Below the pieces are notes generated by a model. It worked only from the letters and a program-made list of their open reading frames with translations, did not search any database and was not told the DNA's origin. Of a DNA stretch of 64,000 nt, positions 32,687-42,077 are shown in pieces (positions within the stretch are counted from its first letter, which is position 1; every line of letters begins with the position of its first letter). Source of the stretch: Oscillospiraceae bacterium (GTDB taxonomy: Bacteria; Bacillota; Clostridia; Oscillospirales; Ruminococcaceae); assembly GCA_017465665.1 (NCBI GenBank), contig JAFTVU010000003.1, positions 38,171 to 102,170 of the forward strand, given 5' to 3'. Position numbers and translations under genes: made by a program.

Positions 32687-33664
32687 TCATTCTTCGTCCT
32701 CAGGAGCATCCGCAACAGGCTCTGCCTTTGAAGCGCGCACCTTTATGATGCACCTGTCCTCAATAGTCATTGCCACCAGATGTACACCCTCGTAATCGAT
32801 ACTGGGCGGAGTAAGCTCATCGCCCTCAGGAATATATCCAAGCTTATCTGTAATAAGACCTGCAATAGTCTCGTACTCATGCTCCTCAGGAAGCTCTGCA
32901 CCGAACAGCGCAAGCACCTCTTCAGGATCAGCCTCTCCGACAACGTCGTACTGATCCTCGCCTATCCTGACGATCTCGGTCTTTTCATCATCGTACTCAT
33001 CCTGAATATTGCCCATTACCGCCTCGATGATGTCCTCAAGAGTAACTATGCCCGCGGTGCCGCCGTACTCATCCACAACGACCGCCATACCCGATTTGAG
33101 GGAGGTAAGCGACTGGAACGTATCAGAACAGGGACAAGCCTCAGGAATGAATATAACATCACGCAGAAAATCGTTGATGTTAAAGGTGGAAAGATCCTTT
33201 TCTCCCACAAGGCAAAGCAGATCCTTTACTATTATGATGCCGATTATCTTGTCGATACTTCCATCATAAACAGGGATCCTGGAAAAGCCCATATCAAGCG
33301 CCAGATAGATGATGTCATCCAGAGAAACATTCTTTTCAACGCCTACGATATTCGTGCGGTGGGTCATTACATCCTCTGCAGTAAGATCGTTGAACTCGAA
33401 AATGTTGTTTATCATCTGCGCCGAGGCTTCCTCAATGGCGCTGTCGTCACCCTCCTCGTTCGGGCTCTTGACCATAGCGTCCACCATGTCAAGCACCTCG
33501 TCTTCGGTGAAATCACGGTAATCATTACCAAGCGCCCATTTAAGGAACTTTGTAGTGCCGTCATTCAGCGCAATGAGCCAGCCCAGCAGAAATCTGCGTA
33601 TCTTGCGGCGTTTCGGCTTTTCGTTCTGTTCGTTCGTGTTAGTACTTCGACTGTCTGCGTCCAT
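32687..33664 (-). CDS. corC: CorC/HlyC-family CBS-domain protein
   Basis: 325 residues. Two CBS domains (about 95-215, with EDVMTHRTNIVGVEK and GFSRIPVYDGSIDKIIGII) and a C-terminal CorC_HlyC domain (about 230-310). The N terminus is basic and has only one weak hydrophobic stretch (RFLLGWLIALND) rather than the DUF21/CNNM membrane domain usual in Firmicutes, so this is the short, CorC-like form. Members are linked to Mg2+/Co2+ efflux. It follows tatD by 42 nt. Confidence 0.85.
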   Translation of the reverse strand: MDADSRSTNTNEQNEKPKRRKIRRFLLGWLIALNDGTTKFLKWALGNDYRDFTEDEVLDMVDAMVKSPNEEGDDSAIEEASAQMINNIFEFNDLTAEDVMTHRTNIVGVEKNVSLDDIIYLALDMGFSRIPVYDGSIDKIIGIIIVKDLLCLVGEKDLSTFNINDFLRDVIFIPEACPCSDTFQSLTSLKSGMAVVVDEYGGTAGIVTLEDIIEAVMGNIQDEYDDEKTEIVRIGEDQYDVVGEADPEEVLALFGAELPEEHEYETIAGLITDKLGYIPEGDELTPPSIDYEGVHLVAMTIEDRCIIKVRASKAEPVADAPEDEE

Positions 33665-33706
33665 ATTTACTCCTTATCAACTTATACAAATCATACTGAA
33701 CTATAC

Positions 33707-34471
33707 TCAGCTATTCAGGCGGAACAGCCTTTCTGCGTTCTGTTTAGCAATATCTATCATTTCCTCTGTGGAAACGCCCTTTATCTCAGCCATCCTTGCC
33801 GCTGTGAACTGAAGCATGGAGCTGTCACAGCGCTTTCCTCTGTGAGGAACAGGCGCCATGTACGGGCAATCCGTTTCAAGCAGCAGCCTGTCAATTGGCA
33901 CAGCCTCGCATGCCGCTACTGCCTTTTTTGCATTCTTGAATGTAAGCACTCCCGTAAAGCCGATATACATTCCCAGCCTCACTACCTCCGCTGCGGTCTC
34001 CGCGCTGCCTGAAAAGCAATGCAGCACACCCTTTGGTCTATGCTTTTTCAGCATATTCATAGTGTCCTCGCAGGCGTCACGGGAATGTATGATAACAGGA
34101 AGATCAAGCTTATCCGCAAGAAGCAGCTGCTTTTCAAACACCTCTGCCTGCACAGCCTTGTCTGTGTTGTCGTAATGATAATCAAAGCCTATTTCGCCGA
34201 GGGCACAGATGCGCTCGTCCCCAAGCATCTCTTCAAGGCTTTCAAGCCAGTCTTCGGGCAGAGCATAGCAGTTTTCGGGGTGTATTCCCGCCGCCGCAAA
34301 AACATGGCTGTATTTATGCGCCAGCGCTATCTCCTCGCGGCTGGATCTCAGATCGTATCCCACAGCGATGAGCTTTTCTACGCCAACGGATGGCAGGCTC
34401 TCAATAAGCGGAAAAAGATCTTCTCCGAAATCCTCCTCGAGATAATGCGCGTGTGTATCGATAATTCCCAT
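33707..34471 (-). CDS. tatD: TatD-family metal-dependent DNase
   Basis: 254 residues. Metal ligands include DTHAHY at the start, the GEIGFDYH strand, VIIHSRDA and LHCFSGS, and LLETDCPYMAP near the C terminus. A TIM-barrel hydrolase implicated in 3'-5' DNA/RNA processing. Its upstream neighbour ends two nucleotides before the ATG; metG precedes that, an order (metG near tatD) common in Firmicutes. Confidence 0.95.
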   Translation of the reverse strand: MGIIDTHAHYLEEDFGEDLFPLIESLPSVGVEKLIAVGYDLRSSREEIALAHKYSHVFAAAGIHPENCYALPEDWLESLEEMLGDERICALGEIGFDYHYDNTDKAVQAEVFEKQLLLADKLDLPVIIHSRDACEDTMNMLKKHRPKGVLHCFSGSAETAAEVVRLGMYIGFTGVLTFKNAKKAVAACEAVPIDRLLLETDCPYMAPVPHRGKRCDSSMLQFTAARMAEIKGVSTEEMIDIAKQNAERLFRLNS

Positions 34472-34473
34472 AG

Positions 34474-35118
34474 TTATATGCCCCGTGGACTAAAATATTT
34501 TTCCTTGATGATGGAACGGGTCTCATAGCTTTCAAGCGGAAGATGTCCCCTGCCACCGAAAAGCTCCTCCGTCTCCTTGAATGCGCCGTTGAATGCGCGG
34601 TCAAGCAGAGTAGTCTTGTCATCATCCACCGAAACACACTCAAAAAACAGCATCAGTCTGTCCGCAGTTGGCTCTGCGTTCCAGTATTCGGGAGAGCTCT
34701 CGTCCATCTTGTCATTTCCGTAAAGCTGACGTATCTGGTTGAGCAGCTCCTCCGCATACAGCTTTGCGCCAACACTCGGAACGCTGCCCGACAGCACCTC
34801 GCCCTGCTTTACGAACATAGCACGGATTATATGCTGCACGCCCTGCACCACAAGCTCCGCTTTGCCTCTGCCCTCGCCCTGCTTTACATCACCGACCTTA
34901 TCTTCGGCATTCTCGCGCTGGAGCAGGTTATTGTCGCTGTTCTGCTTTTTGGCTGAGCTTTTGGTGTAAGCAGGAGTATACGCCTGCTGCGACCTGATAT
35001 AGCTGTCTGTATGCTCGGAGGCGAGAGTGGAGTTCTTGTGCTCCGTCCTCTGCTCCGAGGACTTTGTAAGAGTCGTCTGATTTATCGAGGCAATATTCGC
35101 CATCCTTGAAATATCCAT
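34474..35118 (-). CDS. Uncharacterised protein between metG and tatD
   Basis: 214 residues, no signal or membrane helix. The first 85 residues are polar, Ser/Thr/Gln-rich and probably disordered (TLTKSSEQRTEHKNSTLASE); the rest is helical, with GKAELVVQGVQHIIRAMFVKQGEV and AEELLNQIRQLYGN. I do not recognise the family. The gene is tightly packed between metG (45 nt) and tatD (2 nt), so it is probably co-expressed with them. Confidence 0.6.
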   Translation of the reverse strand: MDISRMANIASINQTTLTKSSEQRTEHKNSTLASEHTDSYIRSQQAYTPAYTKSSAKKQNSDNNLLQRENAEDKVGDVKQGEGRGKAELVVQGVQHIIRAMFVKQGEVLSGSVPSVGAKLYAEELLNQIRQLYGNDKMDESSPEYWNAEPTADRLMLFFECVSVDDDKTTLLDRAFNGAFKETEELFGGRGHLPLESYETRSIIKEKYFSPRGI

Positions 35119-35163
35119 TCTTCATGCCTCCTTGCATATGGATTTTATCTGCCTGTTATCTTA

Positions 35164-37107
35164 TCATCCTATAGGGCTGCCATTGGGAACATCGTCTTCA
35201 AGGAAGATAACGCGTACATCGTTCTCTCCTGCCTCAACAGCAAGTATCATGCCGTTGCTGTCCTCGCCGCAAAGGGGCTTTGGCGCAAGGTTTGCAACAA
35301 AGATCACCTTCTTGCCGATAAGCTCCTCGGGAGTGTACCAGTTTGCGATACCCGATACTATCTGTCTGCCGCCTCTGCCATCATCTATCTGCAGCTTCAG
35401 CAGCTTCTTGGCTTTCTTCATCTTCTCTGCGGCAACGATCTCGCCACTGCGCAGCTTCACGTCAAAGAACTTGTCAATGGTGATGATGTTTGCCTTGTCG
35501 AGATCCTCATCCTCGCGGATGGTAACTGCAGGCTTCAGCATCTCGTTGAGAGCTTCGATCTCCTTATCCATATCGATTCTTGGGAAGAGGACGTCGCCTT
35601 TCTTAACTGTAACGTCAGCAGCAAGACCGCCGAATGTTGCAAGAGTATCATAAGCAGTGCACTTTTCACACGCACCGATCTGCTCCCATACCTTGGGCAT
35701 TGTTGTGGGCATGAACGGGAACAACAGGCCTGAGCAGATACGTACAGTCTCCAGCAGATTGTACATTACTGTTGCAAGTCTTGTCTTGTTTGCCTCGTCC
35801 TTTGCAAGGATCCAAGGTGTTGTTTCATCGATATACTTGTTAGCACGGGATACTACCTTGAATATCTCCTCCAGTGCCTTGGAAAGCTGCGCCTCATCCA
35901 TCAGCGGAGCGATCTTGTCACGCAGTGCAGAAGCCATACCCTTAAGCTCATCATCCAGAGCGTCGGCCTGTCTTTCAGCAGGCAGAGTGCCGCCGAAGTA
36001 CTTCTCCACCATCGCAACGGTACGGGAAACAAGGTTTCCGAGATCGTTCGCGAGGTCTGTGTTGATGCGGCCGATCATGATCTCGTTGGAGAAGTTGCAG
36101 TCGCTGCCATAGGGCATATCGCGCAGGATCTGGTAACGTACAGCGTCAACACCGTAGCGCTCGCCGAGAATAAAGGGATCTACTACGTTTCCGAGGGACT
36201 TACTCATCTTCGCACCATTGAAAGTGATCCAGCCATGACCGTAAAGGCGCTTGGGCACGGGGATATCCAGCATCATGAGCAGAGCAGGCCATACAATGGA
36301 GTGGAAACGCACGATCTCCTTGGCGGTCATGTGCATATTTGCAGGCCAGTACTTCTCAAAATCGTCATAAGTGTTGTTCTCATAGCCCAGAGCACTGATA
36401 TAGTTGATAAGCGCATCCAGCCATACATATACGGTGTGCTTGTCATCGAACGGTATCGGAACGCCCCACTTTACAGTAGTTCTGGAAATACACAGATCCT
36501 CCAGACCGTCCTTTACGAAGTTATTCACCATCTCATTAACACGGTTCTCGGGACGGAGGAAATCGGTATTCTTCAGCAGATCAATGATCTGATCGGTATA
36601 TGCGGACAGCTTGAGGAAGTATGCTTCCTCCTCACTGTCGATCACTTCTCTGCCGCAATCGGGACACTTGCCGTCCACCAGCTGTGTTTCGGTCCAGAAG
36701 CTCTCACAGGGTACGCAGTACTTGCCTGAATAGCTGCCCTTGTAGATCAGACCCTTGTCATGCAGCTTTGTAACGATATTCTGAACAGTCTCAATGTGGT
36801 AGGGGTCTGTTGTTCGTACATAACGATCGTAGCTTACTCCCATGAAGCTCCACAGGCGCTTGAAGTTTTCTACGATCTCATCAACATACTGCTGAGGGGT
36901 CTTACCTGCCTTTTCAGCATTCTGCTGTATCTTTGCACCATGCTCATCAGTACCTGTCAGGAACATTACATCATAGCCCTGCATTCTCTTGAAACGTGCG
37001 ATAGTGTCGCACGCAACAGTAGTGTAGCAGTGACCGATATGAGGATTTCCCGAGGGATAATATATCGGGGTGGTTATATAGAACTTTTCCTTTTCGCAAT
37101 TACACAT
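35164..37107 (-). CDS. metG: Methionyl-tRNA synthetase
   Basis: 647 residues. HIGH motif NPHIGHCY (residues about 20-27), one zinc knuckle pair CVPCESFWTE...CPDCG, KMSKS motif GAKMSKSLGN, and a C-terminal EMAP/tRNA-binding domain (about 540-647) for dimerisation. This is the single-zinc, long form typical of Firmicutes. No T-box or S-box leader fits in the short upstream region; the promoter is only about 75 bp from the start. Confidence 0.97.
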   Translation of the reverse strand: MCNCEKEKFYITTPIYYPSGNPHIGHCYTTVACDTIARFKRMQGYDVMFLTGTDEHGAKIQQNAEKAGKTPQQYVDEIVENFKRLWSFMGVSYDRYVRTTDPYHIETVQNIVTKLHDKGLIYKGSYSGKYCVPCESFWTETQLVDGKCPDCGREVIDSEEEAYFLKLSAYTDQIIDLLKNTDFLRPENRVNEMVNNFVKDGLEDLCISRTTVKWGVPIPFDDKHTVYVWLDALINYISALGYENNTYDDFEKYWPANMHMTAKEIVRFHSIVWPALLMMLDIPVPKRLYGHGWITFNGAKMSKSLGNVVDPFILGERYGVDAVRYQILRDMPYGSDCNFSNEIMIGRINTDLANDLGNLVSRTVAMVEKYFGGTLPAERQADALDDELKGMASALRDKIAPLMDEAQLSKALEEIFKVVSRANKYIDETTPWILAKDEANKTRLATVMYNLLETVRICSGLLFPFMPTTMPKVWEQIGACEKCTAYDTLATFGGLAADVTVKKGDVLFPRIDMDKEIEALNEMLKPAVTIREDEDLDKANIITIDKFFDVKLRSGEIVAAEKMKKAKKLLKLQIDDGRGGRQIVSGIANWYTPEELIGKKVIFVANLAPKPLCGEDSNGMILAVEAGENDVRVIFLEDDVPNGSPIG

Positions 37108-37188
37108 AGTATAATCTACCTCTTTTTCTACAAAATTTAATATATTTTCGGAAAAATAACCCTCTCCGAAACATATCTATTCTATTTT

Positions 37189-37217
37189 ATTATATAACTT
37201 TTCCCGCGTTTTTGCAA
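37189..37217 (-). promoter_or_regulatory. SigA promoter of metG
   Basis: On the minus strand TTGCAA (37217-37212), 17 nt, TATAAT (37194-37189). Confidence 0.75.
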
Positions 37218-37265
37218 GTACGGCGAAAAAAAACAAGAAACTTTTACATATTACATAAAAAAGAC

Positions 37266-37294
37266 TTGATTTTTTTTGATTTTTTTAGTACAAT
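37266..37294 (+). promoter_or_regulatory. SigA promoter of the CdaR-like gene
   Basis: TTGATT (37266-37271), 17 nt very T-rich, TACAAT (37289-37294). The leader is about 212 nt. Confidence 0.65.
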
Positions 37295-37331
37295 ATAGAT
37301 TAGAGTATATTGCTCCGAGCGTAAGCTATGT

Positions 37332-37472
37332 CATTTTTCATGTAAACGGATGTGAAAAATGCACAAAGCACCGCCCGTTACATAAGACGACCAAAACATC
37401 ACACGACAAAGGAAAGCATTCCTCTGTTCATCCTGCCGACCCAGAGGGGTCAGACCAATGGCCGGGGATGAA
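37332..37472 (+). promoter_or_regulatory. Structured 5' leader of unknown class
   Basis: Stems seen: CATTTTTCA/TGAAAAATG (37332-37340 with 37353-37361); TTCATCC/GGATGAA (37427-37433 with 37466-37472), extendable by TCC/GGA; and inside it GACCC/GGGTC with an AGAG loop (37438-37442 with 37447-37451). No T run and no match to riboswitch consensus sequences I know. It could be a regulatory RNA or simply a folded leader. Confidence 0.4.
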
Positions 37473-37513
37473 GGAGCGGGCTTTCGGGATATTTACAGAA
37501 AGAGGTAAAAACG

Positions 37514-38599
37514 ATGTCAAACAGATTGTTCCAGGGTATTGTTCACCAGATGAAGGATGCGGTAAACCGTGTTATCGGCGTTATTGATGAAAACGGCACC
37601 ATCATCGCTTGCAGCGATCTCACAAGAGTAGGCGGCGGCAATGACTTCTTCTCCATCGAGCTCGGTGACTCCCACGAGGTATTCATCCGCGATGGCTACA
37701 CCTACAAGCCTTTCGGCGTGCACGTTAAGCCTGATTACGCAGTATTTGTAGAGGGCACAGACGAGCCTGCTGCAAAGTACGCTAACGTTATAGCTATCTC
37801 CCTCTCGGGTATCAAGCAGTACTACGACGAAAAGTATGACAGAAACAACTTCGTAAAGAACATCATCCTCGATAACGTGCTCCCCGGCGATATCAGCCTG
37901 AAGGCGCGTGAGCTTCACTTCAACGCAGACATCAGCAGAGTAGTGTTCCTCATCAACGTTATCTCCTCCAACGATGTTTCCGCTTATGACGTTATCCAGA
38001 ACCTGTTCCCTGACAAGAACAAGGATTTCGTATTCAACATCACAGAGAACGATATCGTCCTCGTTAAGGAAGTAAAGAACAACATCGATGTGCGTGACCT
38101 CGAAAAGCTGGCACGCTCCATCTCCGATACACTTTCCAGCGAATTCTTCACAAAGGTGAACGTTGGTATCGGTACTCCCGTTATGGGCGTAAAGGATCTT
38201 GCACGCTCTTTCAAGGAAGCGCAGACCGCTCTTGAGGTAGGAAAGGTATTCGATACCGACAAGAACATCGTAAGCTACGATAATCTCGGTATTGCTAGAC
38301 TTATCTATCACCTGCCCACAACTCTGTGTGAGACATTCCTGAAGGAAGTATTCAAGAAGAACTCCATCGAGTCCCTCGATCACGAGACGCTCTTCACAAT
38401 CCAGAAGTTCTTTGAGAACAGCCTGAACGTTTCTGAGACATCCAGAAAGCTGTTCGTACACAGAAATACTCTGGTATACCGTCTTGACAAGATCAAGAAG
38501 CTGACAGGTCTTGACCTGAGAGAGTTCGATCACGCTATCATCTTCAAGATCGCGCTGATGGTAAAGAAGTATCTCGCAGCTAATCCCACAAAGTTCTAA
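37514..38599 (+). CDS. CdaR/PucR-type transcriptional regulator
   Basis: 361 residues. The N terminus (1-120) resembles the sugar-diacid recognition domain of CdaR; the middle (about 140-260) is a GGDEF-like domain lacking the active motif; the C terminus is a PucR-type HTH (LFTIQKFFENSLNVSETSRKLFVHRNTLVYRLDKIKKLTGLDLREF). Its ligand and targets are unknown. Ribosome site AAGAGG. It precedes ftsE but is separated by a terminator-like hairpin. Confidence 0.85.
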   Translation: MSNRLFQGIVHQMKDAVNRVIGVIDENGTIIACSDLTRVGGGNDFFSIELGDSHEVFIRDGYTYKPFGVHVKPDYAVFVEGTDEPAAKYANVIAISLSGIKQYYDEKYDRNNFVKNIILDNVLPGDISLKARELHFNADISRVVFLINVISSNDVSAYDVIQNLFPDKNKDFVFNITENDIVLVKEVKNNIDVRDLEKLARSISDTLSSEFFTKVNVGIGTPVMGVKDLARSFKEAQTALEVGKVFDTDKNIVSYDNLGIARLIYHLPTTLCETFLKEVFKKNSIESLDHETLFTIQKFFENSLNVSETSRKLFVHRNTLVYRLDKIKKLTGLDLREFDHAIIFKIALMVKKYLAANPTKF

Positions 38600-38635
38600 G
38601 AATTCCGCAGGAGCACCTGCACAAAACAAAACTAT

Positions 38636-38680
38636 GGCTGCCCCGAATTTCTGTGATATTCGGGACAGCCTTTGAATGTA
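38636..38680 (+). terminator. Terminator after the CdaR-like gene
   Basis: GGCTG plus CCCGAAT pairs with ATTCGGG plus CAGCC (one unpaired base on each side), followed by TTTGAATGTATTT. ftsE starts 65 nt later; no clear promoter is seen in 38681-38744. Confidence 0.7.
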
Positions 38681-38744
38681 TTTAAGGCGCAGCGCAAAAA
38701 ACAAAAAAACGCTGCATGGGGAATTAAATTCAGGAGTATAAAAC

Positions 38745-39431
38745 ATGGTAGAGCTCAAGAACGTCAACGTGCATTATACAAGCGGCGTTGACGCACTTCA
38801 GGATATCAATCTGAGAATAAACGATGGTGAATTCGTATTCATCGTTGGTGAGAGCGGCGCGGGAAAATCCACGCTGATGAAGCTGCTGCTGCGCGAAGTT
38901 GCGCCCTCCTCGGGACGTGTATTCGTAAACGGCTATAATCTCTCCAAGCTCAGAGGCAATAAGATAGCAAAATTCCGCCGCTCTATAGGAGTGGTGTTCC
39001 AGGACTTCCGTCTGATACAGGAGCTGAACGTGTATGAGAACGTGGCATTCGTGCTGCGAATCGCAGATCAGCCCATCAAATTCATCAAGCAGCGAGTTCC
39101 GTACGTACTCAATCTGGTGGATCTAGCCCACAAAGCGAAAAGCCGTCCCAAGGAGCTTTCGGGTGGCGAGCAGCAGCGTGTCGCTATTGCGAGAGCGCTG
39201 GCAAACGACCCGGGTCTCATCATCGCGGACGAGCCTACAGGTAATATCGACCCCAAGCTCTCTTATGAGATAGTGGAGCTGCTCAAGGAGATCAACCGCT
39301 GCGGCACTACTGTTGTAATGGTAACACACGAGCATGATCTCGTGAAGCATTTCGGCGGCAGGATAATCAATCTTGACGGCGGTACCATTACGTTTGATGA
39401 GAATATCGGAGGTCAGAATGAGGACGAGTAA
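38745..39431 (+). CDS. ftsE: Cell-division ATP-binding protein FtsE
   Basis: 228 residues. Walker [10 protein letters not shown] (about 36-44), signature [15 protein letters not shown], Walker [14 protein letters not shown]. FtsE drives FtsX to activate a wall hydrolase at division or during elongation. The last codons overlap the start of ftsX. Confidence 0.96.
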   Translation: MVELKNVNVHYTSGVDALQDINLRINDGEFVFIVGESGAGKSTLMKLLLREVAPSSGRVFVNGYNLSKLRGNKIAKFRRSIGVVFQDFRLIQELNVYENVAFVLRIADQPIKFIKQRVPYVLNLVDLAHKAKSRPKELSGGEQQRVAIARALANDPGLIIADEPTGNIDPKLSYEIVELLKEINRCGTTVVMVTHEHDLVKHFGGRIINLDGGTITFDENIGGQNEDE

Positions 39432-40320
39432 TGTCACATACCTTGTAAAAAAAGGCGTATCCTCGGTATGGAAGAACCGCGTCATGTCTGTCGCCAGCTT
39501 CAGCATACTGATGGTAAGTCTGCTGCTCGTAAGCTGTACTGCACTGCTTATGATAAATGCAAATATAATCATGGGCAATATCGAAAACACCAACGAGATC
39601 GCAATATATCTTGATGAGGGCGTTTCCGATACACAGGTAGCCCACATCCGCGATGTGCTCCAGAACAACAGCGATATCACTGAAATAGAACACATCACCA
39701 AGGAGCAGGCGCTGGAGGATTTCCGCGAGGATATGGCAGAGCAGGCAGAGCTGCTGGATTATCTTGATGAAAACCCCATGCCCGAGACTTTCATGGTACG
39801 TGTGGACGATCTCACCAAGATACGTCATATCGTAAATGTGATACAGGAGATAGAGGGCGTTGAAAAGGTAAAGGCTCCGTATGATTTCGCGGGCGTGCTC
39901 ATAAACATACGCAACACATTCTCGATAATCGCAGGTGCAGTGCTCATTGCTCTGGTAATAGTAAGTATAGTGATCGTATCAAACGCAATACGCACCAGTG
40001 TTTATTCCCGAAGAAACGAAATAAGCATCATGAAATATGTAGGTGCTACAAACGGCTTTATCAAAGCCCCGTTCTTTGTTGAGGGAATGTTTATCGGCAT
40101 ACTGGCAGGCGCTGCCTCCTGGGGACTTACATGGCTCATTTATGACTCGGTATACTCCCTGTTTGCAGACGACCTGACACTCTGGCAGATGTTCGGAGTA
40201 TTCAATCTCATCCCCTTTGAGGAGATAAGATGGACCGTGCTTGCCATCAACTGTGCCGCGGGAGCGCTCCTGGGTGCTGTCGGTACAGTAATAAGCACAG
40301 GAAAGCATCTTAAGGTCTGA
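39418..40320 (+). CDS. ftsX: Cell-division membrane protein FtsX
   Basis: 300 residues from the ATG at 39418, preceded by GGAGG inside ftsE. One N-terminal membrane helix, a large extracellular loop (about 50-170, with YLDEGVSDTQVAHIRDVL) and three C-terminal helices (NAIRTSVYSRRNEISIMKYVGATNGFIKAPFFVEGMFIG is the conserved coupling region). The extracellular loop is where the partner hydrolase binds. In many Clostridia an EnvC-like coiled-coil M23 gene follows; here ctpA follows directly. Confidence 0.95.
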   Translation: MRTSNVTYLVKKGVSSVWKNRVMSVASFSILMVSLLLVSCTALLMINANIIMGNIENTNEIAIYLDEGVSDTQVAHIRDVLQNNSDITEIEHITKEQALEDFREDMAEQAELLDYLDENPMPETFMVRVDDLTKIRHIVNVIQEIEGVEKVKAPYDFAGVLINIRNTFSIIAGAVLIALVIVSIVIVSNAIRTSVYSRRNEISIMKYVGATNGFIKAPFFVEGMFIGILAGAASWGLTWLIYDSVYSLFADDLTLWQMFGVFNLIPFEEIRWTVLAINCAAGALLGAVGTVISTGKHLKV

Positions 40321-40345
40321 AAGCCAAATCGAAAGGAACTACAGC

Positions 40346-41551
40346 TTGAACAAGAAGATCTCTCTGGGCGTGGCGATAAGCCTTGTTGCCATCGGCTGCG
40401 CCATAACCTTTGTACTGACATGGGCGGTATCGCTCAATATGTACAATTCCAAGATAGGTACTGCCGAGAAATATGAGGGTATGTACGCAAAGCTGCGCGA
40501 GATAGACGCGGCTGTGCGTAACAACTATATCGGCACACTGAATGAAGACAAGATAGAAAACAGCGTTATAGACGGATATGTGGTGGGTCTTGACGACCGC
40601 TACGCAAGCTATATGTCCAGCTCCTCCTACTACGAGATACAGCAGGCAAACGAGGGCGTTATCCTCGGCGCAGGCTTTGAGGTAGAGGACGACGGCAGCG
40701 GATATCTCAAAATCACCAGCGTATATAAGGGCAGCTCCGCTGAGCTGAACGGAATACTTGCAGGAGATATAATCACCGAGATAGACGGCAAAAACCTGCT
40801 TTCCATGGAGAAAGGAACAGCCGAGGAAAGGCTTTCAGGCGAGGTGGGAACCCGTATAGCGCTGAAGCTTCTGCGCGATGGCGAGGAAGTATCGGTAAAC
40901 CTCATCCGCCAGCAGCTTGAGATAGAATCCGTTACAGGTGAGCTGCTTGAAAACAACGCGGCATATATCCGCATCACCACATTCAATGCAAAGACGGCTG
41001 AGCAGTTCGCTAATCAGCTCAATACACTGACCGAAGCAGGCGCCAGCACCCTTATAATCGACGTGCGCCAGAACAGCGGCGGTCTTGTAAGCGCACTGAA
41101 GCCTATACTGAACCGCTTCATTCCCGCTGCTACGGTAGCCACCGCCGAATACGCGGACGGCAGCCGCAAATCGTTGCTGGAAACCGATTCCGATACAAAG
41201 TTCAGTATGCCGATGGCTATTCTCGTAGATGGAGGCACAGCCTCCGCAGCAGAACTCTTTGCAGGAGCGCTGCGCGACGAATGTGGCGCTGTGCTGGTAG
41301 GAACTCAGACCTACGGCAAGGCTCTCATGCAGAACACCTATGAGTTTTCAGACGGCAGCGCGCTTACTATCTCCACCGCAAAAGTATATCTCACCAGATC
41401 AGGCACATGGGATGAAACAGGCCTGAAGCCCGATTATCTGGCAGAGCAGAACGTGGATATCTCCTTTGAAAATCTCACCTTTGAAAGCGACACTCAGCTT
41501 CAGAAGGCAATAGAAGTCATCACAGCAACCACAGGCAATTCCGCGGCATAA
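40346..41551 (+). CDS. ctpA: S41-family C-terminal processing peptidase
   Basis: 401 residues starting with TTG at 40346, with AAAGGA 9 nt upstream. An N-terminal membrane helix (about 7-30) anchors the protein outside. A PDZ domain (about 95-180, GVILGAGFEVEDDG and GDIITEIDGKNL) is followed by the peptidase with nucleophile Ser300 (GGTASAAEL) and general base Lys325 (TYGKALMQ). Proteases of this kind often trim wall hydrolases or their activators, which fits the ftsEX neighbourhood. Confidence 0.93.
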   Translation: MNKKISLGVAISLVAIGCAITFVLTWAVSLNMYNSKIGTAEKYEGMYAKLREIDAAVRNNYIGTLNEDKIENSVIDGYVVGLDDRYASYMSSSSYYEIQQANEGVILGAGFEVEDDGSGYLKITSVYKGSSAELNGILAGDIITEIDGKNLLSMEKGTAEERLSGEVGTRIALKLLRDGEEVSVNLIRQQLEIESVTGELLENNAAYIRITTFNAKTAEQFANQLNTLTEAGASTLIIDVRQNSGGLVSALKPILNRFIPAATVATAEYADGSRKSLLETDSDTKFSMPMAILVDGGTASAAELFAGALRDECGAVLVGTQTYGKALMQNTYEFSDGSALTISTAKVYLTRSGTWDETGLKPDYLAEQNVDISFENLTFESDTQLQKAIEVITATTGNSAA

Positions 41552-41586
41552 GCCCGTAAATAAATATAATTGGAGGACAACCTAAC

Positions 41587-42075
41587 ATGAACAAGCCTAT
41601 TACAGTACTGACCAAGGAAGGCGTTAAGAAGCTCGAAGAGGAGCTCGAAAACCTCAAGACCGTCAAGCGCCGTGAGGTAGCTGAAAAGATCAAGGTAGCC
41701 CTGTCTTTCGGTGACCTTTCCGAGAACAGTGAATACGATGAAGCCAAGAACGAGCAGGGTATCGTAGAATCCCGTATCGCAGAGATCGAAGCTACTCTCG
41801 CACACGCTCAGGTGATCGATGCAGACGACATCACCACAGAAAAAGTCGGTATTGGTAACGTAGTAAAAATACTGGATATCGAAATGGAAGAAGAAATGGA
41901 GTTCCAGATCGTAGGCACAAGCGAGGCTAATATTGATAAAGGTCAGATGTCCGATGAATCCCCCATCGGTGCTGCACTGCTCGGTCATAAGATCGGCGAG
42001 ACAGTTGACGTTGAAGCACCCTCCGGTATGCTTCAGTTCAAGATACTTGAGATAAGCAAGAAGGAGGAAGATTAA
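41587..42075 (+). CDS. greA: Transcription elongation factor GreA
   Basis: 162 residues. N-terminal coiled coil with [24 protein letters not shown] and the acidic tip [14 protein letters not shown], then the FKBP-like C-terminal domain ([27 protein letters not shown] pattern). It rescues backtracked RNA polymerase. It precedes lysS by 2 nt, a common pairing. Confidence 0.97.
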   Translation: MNKPITVLTKEGVKKLEEELENLKTVKRREVAEKIKVALSFGDLSENSEYDEAKNEQGIVESRIAEIEATLAHAQVIDADDITTEKVGIGNVVKILDIEMEEEMEFQIVGTSEANIDKGQMSDESPIGAALLGHKIGETVDVEAPSGMLQFKILEISKKEED

Positions 42076-42077
42076 CA

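Noticed and set aside
37108-37260. T-box or S-box leader for metG
   Set aside because: The promoter is only about 75 bp upstream of the start and no AGGGUGG-type T-box or SAM-box sequence is present on the minus strand.
37517-38767. A 416-codon open frame opposite the CdaR-like gene
   Set aside because: Antisense shadow; the plus-strand frame carries a clear PucR helix-turn-helix.
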